The translations under genes and the position numbers were made by a program. Below the pieces are notes generated by a model. It was not told where the DNA came from and made no database searches. It was given only the letters and a program-made list of their open reading frames with translations. A DNA stretch of 64,000 nt from Mycolicibacterium canariasense (lineage in GTDB: Bacteria > Actinomycetota > Actinomycetes > Mycobacteriales > Mycobacteriaceae), in contig NZ_LQOL01000019.1 of NCBI RefSeq assembly GCF_002101555.1, positions 62,001 to 126,000 of the forward strand, written 5' to 3'. Shown here in pieces: positions 17,888 to 26,890 of the stretch. How positions within the stretch are numbered: position 1 is the first letter of the stretch; each line of letters opens with the position of its first letter.

Positions 17888-18672
17888 CCGAACCGGGCGC
17901 GCTGGTCGAGCGCACGGGCAACATCTCGATCATCACCATCAACCGGCCCGACGCGCGCAACGCCGTCAACTCATCGGTGTCCATCGGCATCGGTGACGCG
18001 TTGGCGGCGGCGCAGAAGGATCCGGACATCCGGGCCGTCATCCTCACCGGCGCCGGGGACAAATCGTTCTGCGCCGGAGCGGATCTCAAGGCCATCTCGC
18101 GCGGCGAGAATCTGTTCCACCCCGACCACCCGGAGTGGGGCTTCGCGGGGTACGTGCGGCATTTCATCGACAAGCCGACCATCGCAGCCGTCAACGGCAC
18201 CGCCCTGGGCGGCGGCACCGAGCTGGCCCTGGCCAGTGATCTGGTGGTGGCCGAGGAACGCGCGAAATTCGGTCTGCCCGAAGTGAAACGGGGCCTGATC
18301 GCCGGCGCGGGCGGAGTATTCCGCATCGTCGAGCAACTGCCCAAGAAGGTGGCCCTGGAACTGTTGTTCACCGGGGAACCGCTGTCGTCGGCCGACGCGC
18401 TGAAATGGGGTCTGATCAACCAGGTGGTGCCAGACGGCACCGTCCTCGACGCCGCACTGGCGCTGGCCGAACGCATCACGGTGAACGCGCCGCTGGCCGT
18501 TCGGGCCAGCAAACGGGTTTCCTACGGCGCCATCGACGGTGTCGTCGGCGCCGACGAACCGTTCTGGAAGCAGACCTTCGGGGAATTCGCCACCCTGCTG
18601 CAGACCGAGGACGCCCAAGAGGGGCCGCTGGCCTTCGCGCAGAAGCGCGAGCCCGTCTGGAAAGCAAAGTAG
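17884..18672 (+). CDS. Enoyl-CoA hydratase/isomerase (crotonase family)
   Basis: A 262-residue crotonase-fold protein. I start it at GTG 17884, giving a GTGA overlap with the thiolase stop; the product then begins VTEPGALVERTGNISIITINRP. The CoA-binding oxyanion signatures are present: FCAGADLKAI and NGTALGGGTELALASD. One catalytic Glu (GTEL, helix 3) is present, and the second position in GLPEVKRG also carries Glu, so hydratase activity is plausible. It hydrates trans-2-enoyl-CoA in the same operon as the thiolase and dehydrogenase. Confidence 0.9.
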   Translation: MTEPGALVERTGNISIITINRPDARNAVNSSVSIGIGDALAAAQKDPDIRAVILTGAGDKSFCAGADLKAISRGENLFHPDHPEWGFAGYVRHFIDKPTIAAVNGTALGGGTELALASDLVVAEERAKFGLPEVKRGLIAGAGGVFRIVEQLPKKVALELLFTGEPLSSADALKWGLINQVVPDGTVLDAALALAERITVNAPLAVRASKRVSYGAIDGVVGADEPFWKQTFGEFATLLQTEDAQEGPLAFAQKREPVWKAK

Positions 18673-18694
18673 CGAAGGACATTAGGCAAAAACA

Positions 18695-19837
18695 ATGAAG
18701 AGACTGGTTTTCGAAACCGAGCACGAGCAGCTCCGCGAGACCGCCCGGCAATTCCTGGAGAAGGAATGCCTGCCCAACGTCGAGAAGTGGGAGGCCAATC
18801 GGCTGGTCGACCGCGAAGCCTATGTGGCCGCGGGCAATTACGGCCTGATCGGCTTCAACATGCCCGAGGAGTACGGCGGCGGCGGCGTCGACGACTTCCG
18901 GTTCAACGCCGTCATCGTCGAGGAGTTCGCCAAGTTCGGCCTGGCCTGCCCGGGGGTGAGTCTGCAGAACGACATCGTCGGCCCGTACTTCACCTCACTG
19001 GCCAACGACGAGCAGAAGCAACGCTGGTTGCCCGGCTACACCAGCGGTGAGCTGATCGGGGCCATCGCGATGAGCGAGCCCGGCGCGGGCAGCGACCTGG
19101 CCGGTATCCGTACCACCGCGGTGCGTGACGGCGACGACTGGATCATCAACGGCTCCAAGACGTTCATCTCCGCGGGCATCAACTCCGATCTGGTGATCGT
19201 CGTCGCGCGGACCGATCCGGAAGCCGGCCACAAGGGCTTCTCGCTGCTGGTGGTCGAGCGCGACATGGAAGGCTTCACCCGCGGACGCAAGCTCGACAAG
19301 ATGGGCCAGCACGCCGCCGACACCGCCGAACTGCACTTCGAGAACGTCCGGGTTCCGTCGGCCAACCTGCTGGGCACCGAGGGCCGGGGCTTCTACCACC
19401 TGATGAACAACCTGCCGTCGGAGCGGCTGTCCATCGCCATCGCCGGTGTCGCCGGGGCGCGCGCCACCTACACCGAGACGCTGCAATACGTCAAGGACCG
19501 CAAGGCTTTCGGACAACCCATCGGCAGTTTCCAGAACAGCCGCTTCGTGATGGCCGAGCTGGAGACCGAACTCGACATCGCCGAGCAGTACGTCGACCGC
19601 TGCCTGCGCGCCGTCGTCGACAAGGAGCTGACCGCCGTCGAGGCCGCCAAGGCGAAGTGGTGGTGCACCGAACTGGGCAAGAAGGTCGTCGACGCCTGCC
19701 TGCAGCTGCACGGTGGGTACGGTTACATGAACGAATACCGGGTCGCCAAGGACTACGTCGACGTCCGGATCCAGACGATCTACGGTGGCACCACCGAGAT
19801 CATGAAGGAGATCATCGGCAGAGATCTGGGCTTGTAG
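18695..19837 (+). CDS. Acyl-CoA dehydrogenase (FadE family)
   Basis: A 380-residue FAD-dependent dehydrogenase with complete ACAD architecture: N-terminal helices, a beta domain (AMSEPGAGSDLAGI for FAD and substrate) and a C-terminal helical domain with LHGGYGYMNEYRVAKDYVDV. The MCAD-type catalytic Glu position near the C-terminus is Gly (IYGGTTEIMKE). The Glu of the isovaleryl-CoA dehydrogenase type is present as E243 in PSERLS, so activity should be intact but of that class. It oxidises acyl-CoA to enoyl-CoA, first step for the two upstream enzymes. Spacing to the hydratase is 22 bp. A strong hairpin follows. Confidence 0.9.
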   Translation: MKRLVFETEHEQLRETARQFLEKECLPNVEKWEANRLVDREAYVAAGNYGLIGFNMPEEYGGGGVDDFRFNAVIVEEFAKFGLACPGVSLQNDIVGPYFTSLANDEQKQRWLPGYTSGELIGAIAMSEPGAGSDLAGIRTTAVRDGDDWIINGSKTFISAGINSDLVIVVARTDPEAGHKGFSLLVVERDMEGFTRGRKLDKMGQHAADTAELHFENVRVPSANLLGTEGRGFYHLMNNLPSERLSIAIAGVAGARATYTETLQYVKDRKAFGQPIGSFQNSRFVMAELETELDIAEQYVDRCLRAVVDKELTAVEAAKAKWWCTELGKKVVDACLQLHGGYGYMNEYRVAKDYVDVRIQTIYGGTTEIMKEIIGRDLGL

Positions 19838-19843
19838 CTGCGC

Positions 19844-19899
19844 CGAAACTGAAGCCAGGGACGGATTCCGAACGGAATCCGTCCCTGGCTTCAGTTTCG
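19844..19899. terminator. Perfect 27-bp stem bidirectional terminator
   Basis: 19844-19870 and 19873-19899 are exact reverse complements with a 2-base AA centre. The hairpin lies 6 bp past the dehydrogenase stop and 7 bp before the end of the convergent FAS1 gene, so it can terminate both. Confidence 0.9.
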
Positions 19900-19906
19900 C
19901 GTCGTG

Positions 19907-20611
19907 TCAGGCGGCTGGCGCCGACGTGGTCGTCGTCGTGGTGGTCGCCGGGGCCGAGGTGGTCTCGGTCGACGTGACCGCGCTCGGGGTCACACCCTCG
20001 GGCGCGGCGGCCGGGTCCAGCACCGTGTCGATGATGTAGACCCGCATGTTCTGGGACTTGATGCCGCCGCAGGTCACCTTGGCGTCGTTGACGGTGATAT
20101 CACCGCCCTTGCCCTTCACCACGACGGGCTTGCCCTGCTGGGTGTACATGGTGCCGTGGATGTCGTCGGGACCCAGGATGCCCAGCACCATGTGGTAGTA
20201 GACCAGCGCGGTCAGCTTGGCCGGATCGGCCTTGATCGCCTCCCACGTGGCCGGATCGAGCTTGGCGAAGGCGTCATTGCTGGGCGCGAACACCACGTAC
20301 GGGCCGTTGTCCAACACGCTGGCCACGTTCACCGCGGGGTTCAGCTGACCCGAGACGGCCTGGCTGAAGGTGGAGATCTCCGGGATGGCCGCCAGCGCGG
20401 CCGACGACGTCTCGTTGACCAGGCTGTTCAGCGAGCCCGGACCCGACGCCACGGCCTTGATCCCGGCGTCGCAGCCGGGGCCCTGCGGCACGGGGACGGG
20501 TGCGGTGATGGTGGGGGTGGTGGGGTCGGCGTGGGCCGTCGCCGCCACCGAAAGGGCGACCGCCGCCGATGCGACGACGCTGCCGATGAGCTTGCCGGTG
20601 CGAGCTTGCAC
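19907..20611 (-). CDS. Secreted fasciclin (FAS1) domain protein, MPT70/MPT83-like
   Basis: A 234-residue exported protein. Start GTG 20611 has GGAGGA about 8 bp upstream and gives a clear signal peptide (MQARTGKLIG, hydrophobic Ala/Val core, cleavage after AHA-D). The single FAS1 domain (about 60-205) carries NGPYVVFAPSNDAFAKL (H1-type) and VYIIDTVLDP (H2-type) motifs. Two Cys (GPGCDAG and VTCGG) could form the disulfide seen in MPT70-type proteins. The C-terminus is a Thr/Ala/Pro tail. No lipobox is seen, so it is secreted rather than a lipoprotein. FAS1 domains mediate adhesion; the role here is unknown. Confidence 0.9.
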   Translation of the reverse strand: MQARTGKLIGSVVASAAVALSVAATAHADPTTPTITAPVPVPQGPGCDAGIKAVASGPGSLNSLVNETSSAALAAIPEISTFSQAVSGQLNPAVNVASVLDNGPYVVFAPSNDAFAKLDPATWEAIKADPAKLTALVYYHMVLGILGPDDIHGTMYTQQGKPVVVKGKGGDITVNDAKVTCGGIKSQNMRVYIIDTVLDPAAAPEGVTPSAVTSTETTSAPATTTTTTTSAPAA

Positions 20612-20786
20612 GTGAATTCCTCCATCTCGTGCCTGGGTCCAGTTACCTATGCTGGGCGGCGCGGATGGGCGGGGACGTGATGCGTACGCCAGCGCACCAT
20701 CAGCTAACGGTCCATCCGAGCCTGGGCGTCCCCGCGGCGCCGCTTGCATGCTATGCGCAGCGGCTGGACGAACAAAATGGTGGCTC

Positions 20787-22100
20787 TCAGGATGCCGGTC
20801 GCCGCACCGCGCCGCAAAGTCCGGCGGCGACGACGCACAACCCCGCGGCCAGATAAAAGGCCAGGTCGTAGTCGCCCCGCAGGTCCCGGATCCAGCCGGC
20901 ACCGGCCGCGGCGACGGCGGCGCCGACCTGATGCGAGGCGAACACCCAGCCGAACACCACCGGGGTGCGGACGCCGAAATAGTCCCGGCACAGCACGATG
21001 GTCGGCGGCACGGTGGCCACCCAGTCCAGCCCGTAGAAGATGACGAACACCCAGGTGCTCGGTTCGGCCTGCGGTGACAACAGCGACGGCAGCAACAGCA
21101 GCGACAGTCCGCGGCCGGTGTAATAAACCACCAGCAGCAGGCGCGGATCCACCCGGTCGGTGAGCCACCCGGAGAACACGGTGCCCAGGACGTCCAGCAC
21201 GCCGATGGTGGCCAGCAGGCCCGCGGCCACCGTTGTGGGCATGCCGTGGTCGTTGGCCGCGGGGATGAAGTGGGTGCCGATCAGGCCGTTGGTGGTCATC
21301 CCGCAGATCGCGAAGCTGGCGGCCAGTAACCAGAATGCCCGGGACCGCAGCCCGATCCGCAGGCCGTCGAAAGCCGCGGTGAACGTGCCGGTGGGCAGCG
21401 CCTCGGGTTTGCGCGCGCCGGAATCAAAGGGGTCGGCGCCGTAGGCGGTCAGCCCGATGTCCTGGGGATAGTTGCGCATGAACAGCGCCACCAGGGGCAC
21501 CACCGCGACGGCCGCCGCGGCGACGATGAGCGATGCCCAGCGCCACCCGTGGTGCGTGGTCACCGCGGCCACCACGGGCAGGAAGACCAGCTGCCCGGTG
21601 GCGCTGGCGGCCGTCAGGACGCCGGTGACCAGGCCGCGGCGGGCCTCGAACCAGCGGGTCGCGACGGTCGCGACGAAACCCATCGAGATGGCACCGGTGC
21701 CCAGCCCGACGAGCACACCCCACAGCAGCACCAGCTGCCAGCTGGCGGTCATCAGCACGCTGAGCGCCGACCCGGCCGCGATCAGGGACAGCGCGCCGGC
21801 GAGCACCGGGCGTACCCCGAAGCGATCCATCAGCGCGGCGGCGAACGGGGCCGTCAGGCCGTAGAGCGTCATGTTGACGGCCATCGCTGCGCCGACGGTG
21901 CCGTGGCTCCAGCCGAACTCGTGGTGCAGCGGGTTCATCATCACGCCGGGCACCGACCGGAAGGCCGCCGCGCCGAGGATGGCGACGAAGCTGACCGCGG
22001 CGACCACCCAGGCCCAGTGCAGGCGCGTACGTGTACCGAGAAGTGTCACCGGCCCACTGTCGCGGAACGCAGACCGTCCGCCTAGTGGCACAAACGACAC
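20787..22100 (-). CDS. MFS transporter, monocarboxylate/oxalate-type
   Basis: Up to 437 residues with 12 predicted membrane helices. The loop 2-3 motif is MDRFGVRPVL, and helix 5-type glycine-rich segments (GLGTGAISMGF) resemble the oxalate/monocarboxylate permease branch of the MFS. Substrate unknown. The first frame start is ATG 22100; GTG 22049 (VTLLGTRTRLHWAW) lies just before the first helix and is a realistic alternative. It is divergent from a GlxA-type regulator 30 bp away, which is the likely controller. Confidence 0.82.
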   Translation of the reverse strand: MSFVPLGGRSAFRDSGPVTLLGTRTRLHWAWVVAAVSFVAILGAAAFRSVPGVMMNPLHHEFGWSHGTVGAAMAVNMTLYGLTAPFAAALMDRFGVRPVLAGALSLIAAGSALSVLMTASWQLVLLWGVLVGLGTGAISMGFVATVATRWFEARRGLVTGVLTAASATGQLVFLPVVAAVTTHHGWRWASLIVAAAAVAVVPLVALFMRNYPQDIGLTAYGADPFDSGARKPEALPTGTFTAAFDGLRIGLRSRAFWLLAASFAICGMTTNGLIGTHFIPAANDHGMPTTVAAGLLATIGVLDVLGTVFSGWLTDRVDPRLLLVVYYTGRGLSLLLLPSLLSPQAEPSTWVFVIFYGLDWVATVPPTIVLCRDYFGVRTPVVFGWVFASHQVGAAVAAAGAGWIRDLRGDYDLAFYLAAGLCVVAAGLCGAVRRPAS

Positions 22101-22130
22101 AACTCGTCAAAAACATGCCAGACTGGTCGC

Positions 22131-23087
22131 GTGCACCGTGTCGCCGTCCTGATGCTGCCCCCGGTGGTCGGGTTCGACGCCACCATCGCGCCCACCCTGT
22201 TCGGCTCCGCCACTGCACCCGACGGCACGCCGTTGTACGACGTGACGATGTGCGCCGTCGACCGCGGTCCGGTCCAGTCGACCAACGGTTTCGCGATGCT
22301 GCCCAGCGCCGGACCCGAGGCCCTTGACACCGCCGACACCGTCGTCATCCCCGGCACCCGCTACCCACCGGCGCGCACGGGCGGCGTCCTCGACGACGCG
22401 GTGATCGCCGCATTCGCCCGGATCCGGCCCGGAACCCGGCTGGTGTCCATCTGCACCGGGGCGTTCGTGCTGGCAGCACTCGGCCGCCTCGACGGCCGGA
22501 CGGCGACGACGCACTGGAAGTTCGCCGACACCCTGCGCCGGCTGTACCCGGCGGTGCGAGTGGATGAGAACGTGTTGTTCGTCGACGATGGTGACCTGCT
22601 CACCTCGGCGGGGCTGGCCGCGGGAATCGACTTGTGCCTGCACATCATTCGGTGCGATCACGGTGCACAGGTGGCCAACACCGCCGCCCGGTACTGCGTG
22701 GTGCCGCCGTGGCGCGAGGGCGGTCAGGCCCAGTTCATCGACCGCCACCTGCCGGTGGTCGATCACGCCTCCACCGCGCGCACCCGGGCCTGGGCGATGG
22801 CACACCTGGACGCCGAGCTCACCGTGCAGGCGCTGGCCGAGCACGCCCATATGAGCCTGCGGACGTTCAACCGCCGCTTCCGCGAGGAGACGGGCGAGGC
22901 GCCCGGCAACTGGATTCGGCAGCGTCGCATCGACCGCGCCAGGGAGTTGCTGGAATCCCGCGACATTCCGGTCGACGAGGTTGCGCGGCTGTCCGGGCTG
23001 GGTACCGGTGGCAACCTGCGTCACCACCTGCGCCGCGGGATGGGGATGTCCCCGTCGAGCTATCGCAAGGTGTACCAGGGTTCCTGA
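22131..23087 (+). CDS. GlxA-type AraC-family transcriptional regulator
   Basis: A 318-residue protein starting at GTG 22131. Residues about 3-190 form a DJ-1/PfpI-like amidotransferase-fold domain with the nucleophile-elbow Cys in SICTGAFVLAALGRLDG and a THWKFAD segment. Residues about 215-315 form a double helix-turn-helix AraC domain (LTVQALAEHAHMSLRTFNRRF and IPVDEVARLSGL). This is the GlxA/ArgR-like subfamily, activators that sense small metabolites through the N-terminal domain. Divergence from the MFS transporter suggests that gene as target. Confidence 0.9.
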   Translation: MHRVAVLMLPPVVGFDATIAPTLFGSATAPDGTPLYDVTMCAVDRGPVQSTNGFAMLPSAGPEALDTADTVVIPGTRYPPARTGGVLDDAVIAAFARIRPGTRLVSICTGAFVLAALGRLDGRTATTHWKFADTLRRLYPAVRVDENVLFVDDGDLLTSAGLAAGIDLCLHIIRCDHGAQVANTAARYCVVPPWREGGQAQFIDRHLPVVDHASTARTRAWAMAHLDAELTVQALAEHAHMSLRTFNRRFREETGEAPGNWIRQRRIDRARELLESRDIPVDEVARLSGLGTGGNLRHHLRRGMGMSPSSYRKVYQGS

Positions 23088-23113
23088 CCAGGCACCTGAT
23101 TACGATGACGGCC

Positions 23114-23635
23114 ATGCCTGAGCCGTTGATCATCCCCATCCGGGGGCGCGCCCCGCAGCTGCACGCCGAATCCTGGGTGGCACCCAATGCCACTCTGATC
23201 GGTCCGGTGACGCTGGCTGCGCACGTGAGTGTCTGGTACAACGCCACGTTGCGCGCCGAATTCGAGCCCATCGAGATCGGTGCGGGCAGCAACATCCAGG
23301 ACGGGGTGACCGTGCACGTGGATCCGGGCTTCCCGGCCCGCATCGGCAGCGGCGTCACGGTCGGGCACAACGCCGTCCTGCACGGCTGCACCATCGAGGA
23401 CGATGTGCTGGTCGGAATGGGCGCCATCGTGCTCAACGGCGCCGTCGTCGGAGCGGGCACGCTGGTTGCCGCCGGTGCGGTGGTGCCGCAGGGGGCGGTG
23501 ATCCCGCCGCGGTCCCTGGTGGCCGGTGTCCCCGGCAAGGTACGCCGCAGCCTCACCGACGACGAGGTCGCCGCAAACCGGTTCAACGCGCAGGCGTATC
23601 GCGGCCTCATCGAGCTGCACCGCGACACCGACTGA
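23114..23635 (+). CDS. Gamma-carbonic-anhydrase-like hexapeptide-repeat protein
   Basis: A 173-residue left-handed beta-helix protein. I start it at ATG 23114 (MPEPLIIPIRG); ATG 23105 is in frame three codons earlier. Hexapeptide repeats run through APNATLIGPVTL, VSVWYNATLRAE, NIQDGVTVH and GAVVGAGTLVAAGAVV. The three zinc-type His are visible in VTVHVD, VGHNAV and LHGC, as in the YrdA/PaaY/gamma-CA group. These trimeric proteins can hydrate CO2 or act as thioesterase-like enzymes; which applies cannot be told. Just downstream of the GlxA-type gene, 26 bp apart. Confidence 0.88.
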   Translation: MPEPLIIPIRGRAPQLHAESWVAPNATLIGPVTLAAHVSVWYNATLRAEFEPIEIGAGSNIQDGVTVHVDPGFPARIGSGVTVGHNAVLHGCTIEDDVLVGMGAIVLNGAVVGAGTLVAAGAVVPQGAVIPPRSLVAGVPGKVRRSLTDDEVAANRFNAQAYRGLIELHRDTD

Positions 23636-23775
23636 ACCGGTGTGACGAGCAACTCCTTCGGGTGTAGCGCGGCACCGATCAGGGTATGGCCCACCGCGTG
23701 CGGTGATAGGACTGGCGGTGGGTCACGGGAGGCAATGGTGCGGATGCGGCTGTCGAGCGCTGATATGAGTCGCGC

Positions 23776-24909
23776 ATGACCGAGCGCATCCTGGTCACCG
23801 GTGCCACCGGCTATATCGGCTCCCGGCTGGTCGCCGAACTGGTGGCCGCCGGTCACCAGGTGGTGGCGAGCAGCCGCGCCCCCGACCGGCTCAGCGCCTT
23901 CGGCTGGTACGGCCAGGTGACCACGACGTCGCTGGATACCCGCGAACCGGATTCCGTCGCAACGCTTTTCCAGCGGTCCGGGCCGATCGACGTGCTCTAC
24001 TACCTGATCCACGGCATCGGTGAACCGGGCTTTCGGGACGCCGACAACGCGGCCGCTCGCCGGGTCGCCGAAGCGGCCGCACGCTCCGGTGTCCGCCGCA
24101 TCGTCTATCTCGGCGGGTTCGTGCCCGACGTACGCAACCTGTCCGAGCACCTGGCCGGGCGCGCGGAGGTGGCCGAGGCACTGACGATTGCCGGTGGCGC
24201 CGAGGTGGTCTGGCTGGGGGCCGGGGTGATCATCGGTGCCGGCTCGACCTCGTTCGAGATGCTGCGTTATGTGGGCGACCGGTTTCCGCTGTTACCGCGC
24301 CCGCCGTGGCTGGACAACCCGATCGACCCGATCTCCATCCGCGATGTGCTGCACTATCTCACCGCCGCGGTGGACCCCGCGCAGGTGCCCGCCGGCGCCT
24401 ACGACATCCGCGGCCCGCAGACCGTGCGGTACCGGGATCTGCTGGCGGCTTACGCCCGGGCGAGTGGCACCCGGCAGTGGCGGTTGCCCGCACCCGGGTT
24501 ACCGACGGCCGTGGCGTCGCGGGTGTCGGCGCTGGCGCTCCCGGTGCCCGGCGGCCTTGCCGCGGATCTCACTGCGTCCCTGGCACATCCGATGAGGGCG
24601 GCCGGATCCGGATTACGCGAACTGGTGCCCGACCCGCCCGGCGGGCTGCTCACCATCGAGGATGCCATCGGCCGGTCGGTGGCCACCCGGACCCGGCGGC
24701 CCGTCGACAGGCTCGCCGACCCGCACCATCTGGCCGACACCGATCCGCCGTGGGCCGGTGGTGACGTGTCGCGTATCCGTGAGCTGACCCCACCGGTCGC
24801 GCGTCCCGCCCTGGCCCTGCTGCCGCTGCTGCCCGGCCCGGCCACCGCCGCGCTGCGCACCGGCATCGACCTGCTGGCCGACCTCATCCCGGCGGAGAGA
24901 TGGGGATGA
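23776..24909 (+). CDS. NAD(P)-dependent epimerase/SDR (NmrA-like)
   Basis: A 377-residue protein with an N-terminal Rossmann fold, TGATGYIGSRLVAEL (residues about 8-22), typical of atypical short-chain dehydrogenases. There is no clear YxxxK pair: the region around VYLGGFVPD has no Tyr-x3-Lys. It thus fits the NmrA/atypical SDR group, which bind NAD(P) without classical catalysis. The C-terminal ~120 residues are Pro/Leu-rich with hydrophobic stretches that may associate with the membrane. It overlaps the CPBP protease gene by 4 bp (ATGA), so the two are translationally coupled. Confidence 0.82.
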   Translation: MTERILVTGATGYIGSRLVAELVAAGHQVVASSRAPDRLSAFGWYGQVTTTSLDTREPDSVATLFQRSGPIDVLYYLIHGIGEPGFRDADNAAARRVAEAAARSGVRRIVYLGGFVPDVRNLSEHLAGRAEVAEALTIAGGAEVVWLGAGVIIGAGSTSFEMLRYVGDRFPLLPRPPWLDNPIDPISIRDVLHYLTAAVDPAQVPAGAYDIRGPQTVRYRDLLAAYARASGTRQWRLPAPGLPTAVASRVSALALPVPGGLAADLTASLAHPMRAAGSGLRELVPDPPGGLLTIEDAIGRSVATRTRRPVDRLADPHHLADTDPPWAGGDVSRIRELTPPVARPALALLPLLPGPATAALRTGIDLLADLIPAERWG

Positions 24910-25580
24910 TTCCGCCGCCCTGGCGGGCCGCGGCTCCCGCGGCCGAGGAGACGCCGCCGGTGGTGCGCCGCCGGCGCATCGCCGTCGTCGGGGTGCTGGT
25001 GATCGGTGCTGCGCTACAGGCATATTCGCTGAGCCGGCATCCGGGGGACAGTTCCTTCTACGTGTTGACCCTCGTCATGGCCGCGGTCTGGACGGCGGGT
25101 GCGGTGTCATCCGGCCCGCTGCACCTGGGCCGGCTGCCCGGCAGCGGGCGCCGCCCGATAGTGCTCGGCGTCGGTGTCGGGCTGGGACTCGGTGCGGTGT
25201 TCGTGGTGGGCGGGCTGATCGCACGGCTCATCCCGCCGGTGCGCGACTATGTCACCGCCGTACTGGAATTCGCCGATCACGGCCCGCTACTGCTGGTCGT
25301 GTTCATCACCGTCGTCAACGGGGTGGCCGAGGAACTGTTCTTCCGCGGCGCACTGTACAGCGCGCTCGGCGGGCGCAGCCCGGTGTTGATCTCCACCGCG
25401 GTCTACTTCGTCGCCGTGATGGCGGCGGGCAACCCGATGCTGGGCTTCGCCGCCATCCTGCTGGGTGCGGCGTGTGCGCTGCTACGGCGGCTGACCGGCG
25501 GGGTGCTGGCACCGATGCTGACCCATTTCTGCTGGGGGTTGGTCATGGTGCTGGCGCTGCCGCCGATCTTCGGGGTTTAG
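24906..25580 (+). CDS. CPBP family intramembrane metalloprotease
   Basis: A 224-residue integral membrane protein with about six helices. The CPBP/CAAX-protease motif EExxxR is E142-E143-L-F-F-R147, followed by the second His motif in LTHFCWG near the C-terminus. I chose ATG 24906, which gives an ATGA overlap with the upstream stop and places GGAGAG about 8 bp ahead; ATG 24900 is in frame but too close to that RBS. Family members cleave membrane substrates or process peptides. The substrate here is unknown. Its stop overlaps the stop of the convergent MFS gene. Confidence 0.88.
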   Translation: MIPPPWRAAAPAAEETPPVVRRRRIAVVGVLVIGAALQAYSLSRHPGDSSFYVLTLVMAAVWTAGAVSSGPLHLGRLPGSGRRPIVLGVGVGLGLGAVFVVGGLIARLIPPVRDYVTAVLEFADHGPLLLVVFITVVNGVAEELFFRGALYSALGGRSPVLISTAVYFVAVMAAGNPMLGFAAILLGAACALLRRLTGGVLAPMLTHFCWGLVMVLALPPIFGV

Positions 25581-26836
25581 CCGCTGAGCGGGTTTTCCAC
25601 CTCGTCGCGGGGCATCTGCGCCGCAATCCAGGCCGCCAGGCCGATCAGGACCGGCACCACGCCGGCGACCATGAAGATGGCCTCCATGGACACCACCTTC
25701 GACAGCGGCCCGACGATCGCGAACGAGACCGGCATGAAGGCCAGTGACACAAAGAAATCCAGGCTCGACACCCGCCCGAGCATCGCCGTCGGGACCCGGC
25801 GCTGCAGCAGCGTGCCCCAGATGACCATGCCGGCACCGTCGGTCACCCCGACGATGAACGACGCCAGCGCCATCCAGCCGAACGACCATGTGGTGCCGAT
25901 GACCACCAGCGGCAGCGACCCCAGTCCCCACATCGCCATCATCACCGTGAGGTAGCGCCGTGGCAGCCGGCGTGAGGACACGGCAAGCGCGCCGAATGCG
26001 CTGCCGACGCCGAAGAATGCCAGGATGAAACCGTATGTCCGGGCGCCCTCGGTGAACCGCTGCTGGGCGATGAAGGGCAGCAGCACCTCGATCGGGCCGA
26101 GCACCACCAGCACGAAGATGCTCGCGAACAGCAGTGTCGCCAGCAGCCACGGTGTACGGACCACGAAGGTGAAACCGTCACGCAGATCTCGCAACACGTG
26201 CGGCCGATCGCCGTCGGGTTCCGCGGTGGCCGGCGAGCGGGTGGCCACCAGCAGCGCCAGACCGACCGCGAACAGCACCGCGACCACGACGGCACCGACC
26301 GAGGGCATGGTCGCGCCGACCACGATGCCGGCGACCGCGGGCCCCACCGCCCGCTGGAACACCGGCCGCACGACACCCTCGACGCCGTTGGCGGCCAACA
26401 ATTGTTCCGGCGGCAGAATGCGCGGCAGGATCGCGCTGTAGGCCGGGAAGAAGAACGCCGCGGCGATGCCGAGCGTGCCCGCGGTCACGGCCAGGTGCCA
26501 AACCTTCAGCAGCCCAAGCGAACCCAGTATCGCCACTACGGTGACCGCGACGACGTTGACCGTCTCGACGGCGATGATGATGCTGCGCTGATCGAGCCGA
26601 TCGGCCGCGATACCGCCGACCAGCACGAAACCCACCAGGCCGGCACCCAAACAGGTTGCCACCAGCGACAGCGATGTCGGATTGTTGTCGAGTTCGATGA
26701 CCTGCAGGGCCATCACCACCGCCCACATGCCCTCGGCGAAGATCGACAACGACACCGCGGTGATCAGCAGGCGGTACTCGCGGTGTCTGAACGGTGCGAG
26801 TACCCGCCAGCCCGAGCGCTCGAGTTGTGTACTCAC
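25577..26836 (-). CDS. MFS transporter, MFS_3/EntS-like
   Basis: A 419-residue, 12-helix transporter from GTG 26836. Motif A is modified (GGIAADRLDQRSI after helix 2), and the product resembles the enterobactin-exporter-like MFS_3 group used for drug, siderophore or macrolide efflux. Residues PHVLRDLRDGFTFVVR form the usual central loop. The substrate cannot be inferred. No regulator is adjacent; the next gene upstream on the same strand starts further right, and the enoyl-CoA hydratase stop is 54 bp upstream, so they could be co-transcribed. Confidence 0.85.
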   Translation of the reverse strand: MSTQLERSGWRVLAPFRHREYRLLITAVSLSIFAEGMWAVVMALQVIELDNNPTSLSLVATCLGAGLVGFVLVGGIAADRLDQRSIIIAVETVNVVAVTVVAILGSLGLLKVWHLAVTAGTLGIAAAFFFPAYSAILPRILPPEQLLAANGVEGVVRPVFQRAVGPAVAGIVVGATMPSVGAVVVAVLFAVGLALLVATRSPATAEPDGDRPHVLRDLRDGFTFVVRTPWLLATLLFASIFVLVVLGPIEVLLPFIAQQRFTEGARTYGFILAFFGVGSAFGALAVSSRRLPRRYLTVMMAMWGLGSLPLVVIGTTWSFGWMALASFIVGVTDGAGMVIWGTLLQRRVPTAMLGRVSSLDFFVSLAFMPVSFAIVGPLSKVVSMEAIFMVAGVVPVLIGLAAWIAAQMPRDEVENPLSG

Positions 26837-26890
26837 ACGGTCGATGGTGACCGATCGGGCACCGGCGAATCCACTTATTTTCCGGCGTGA

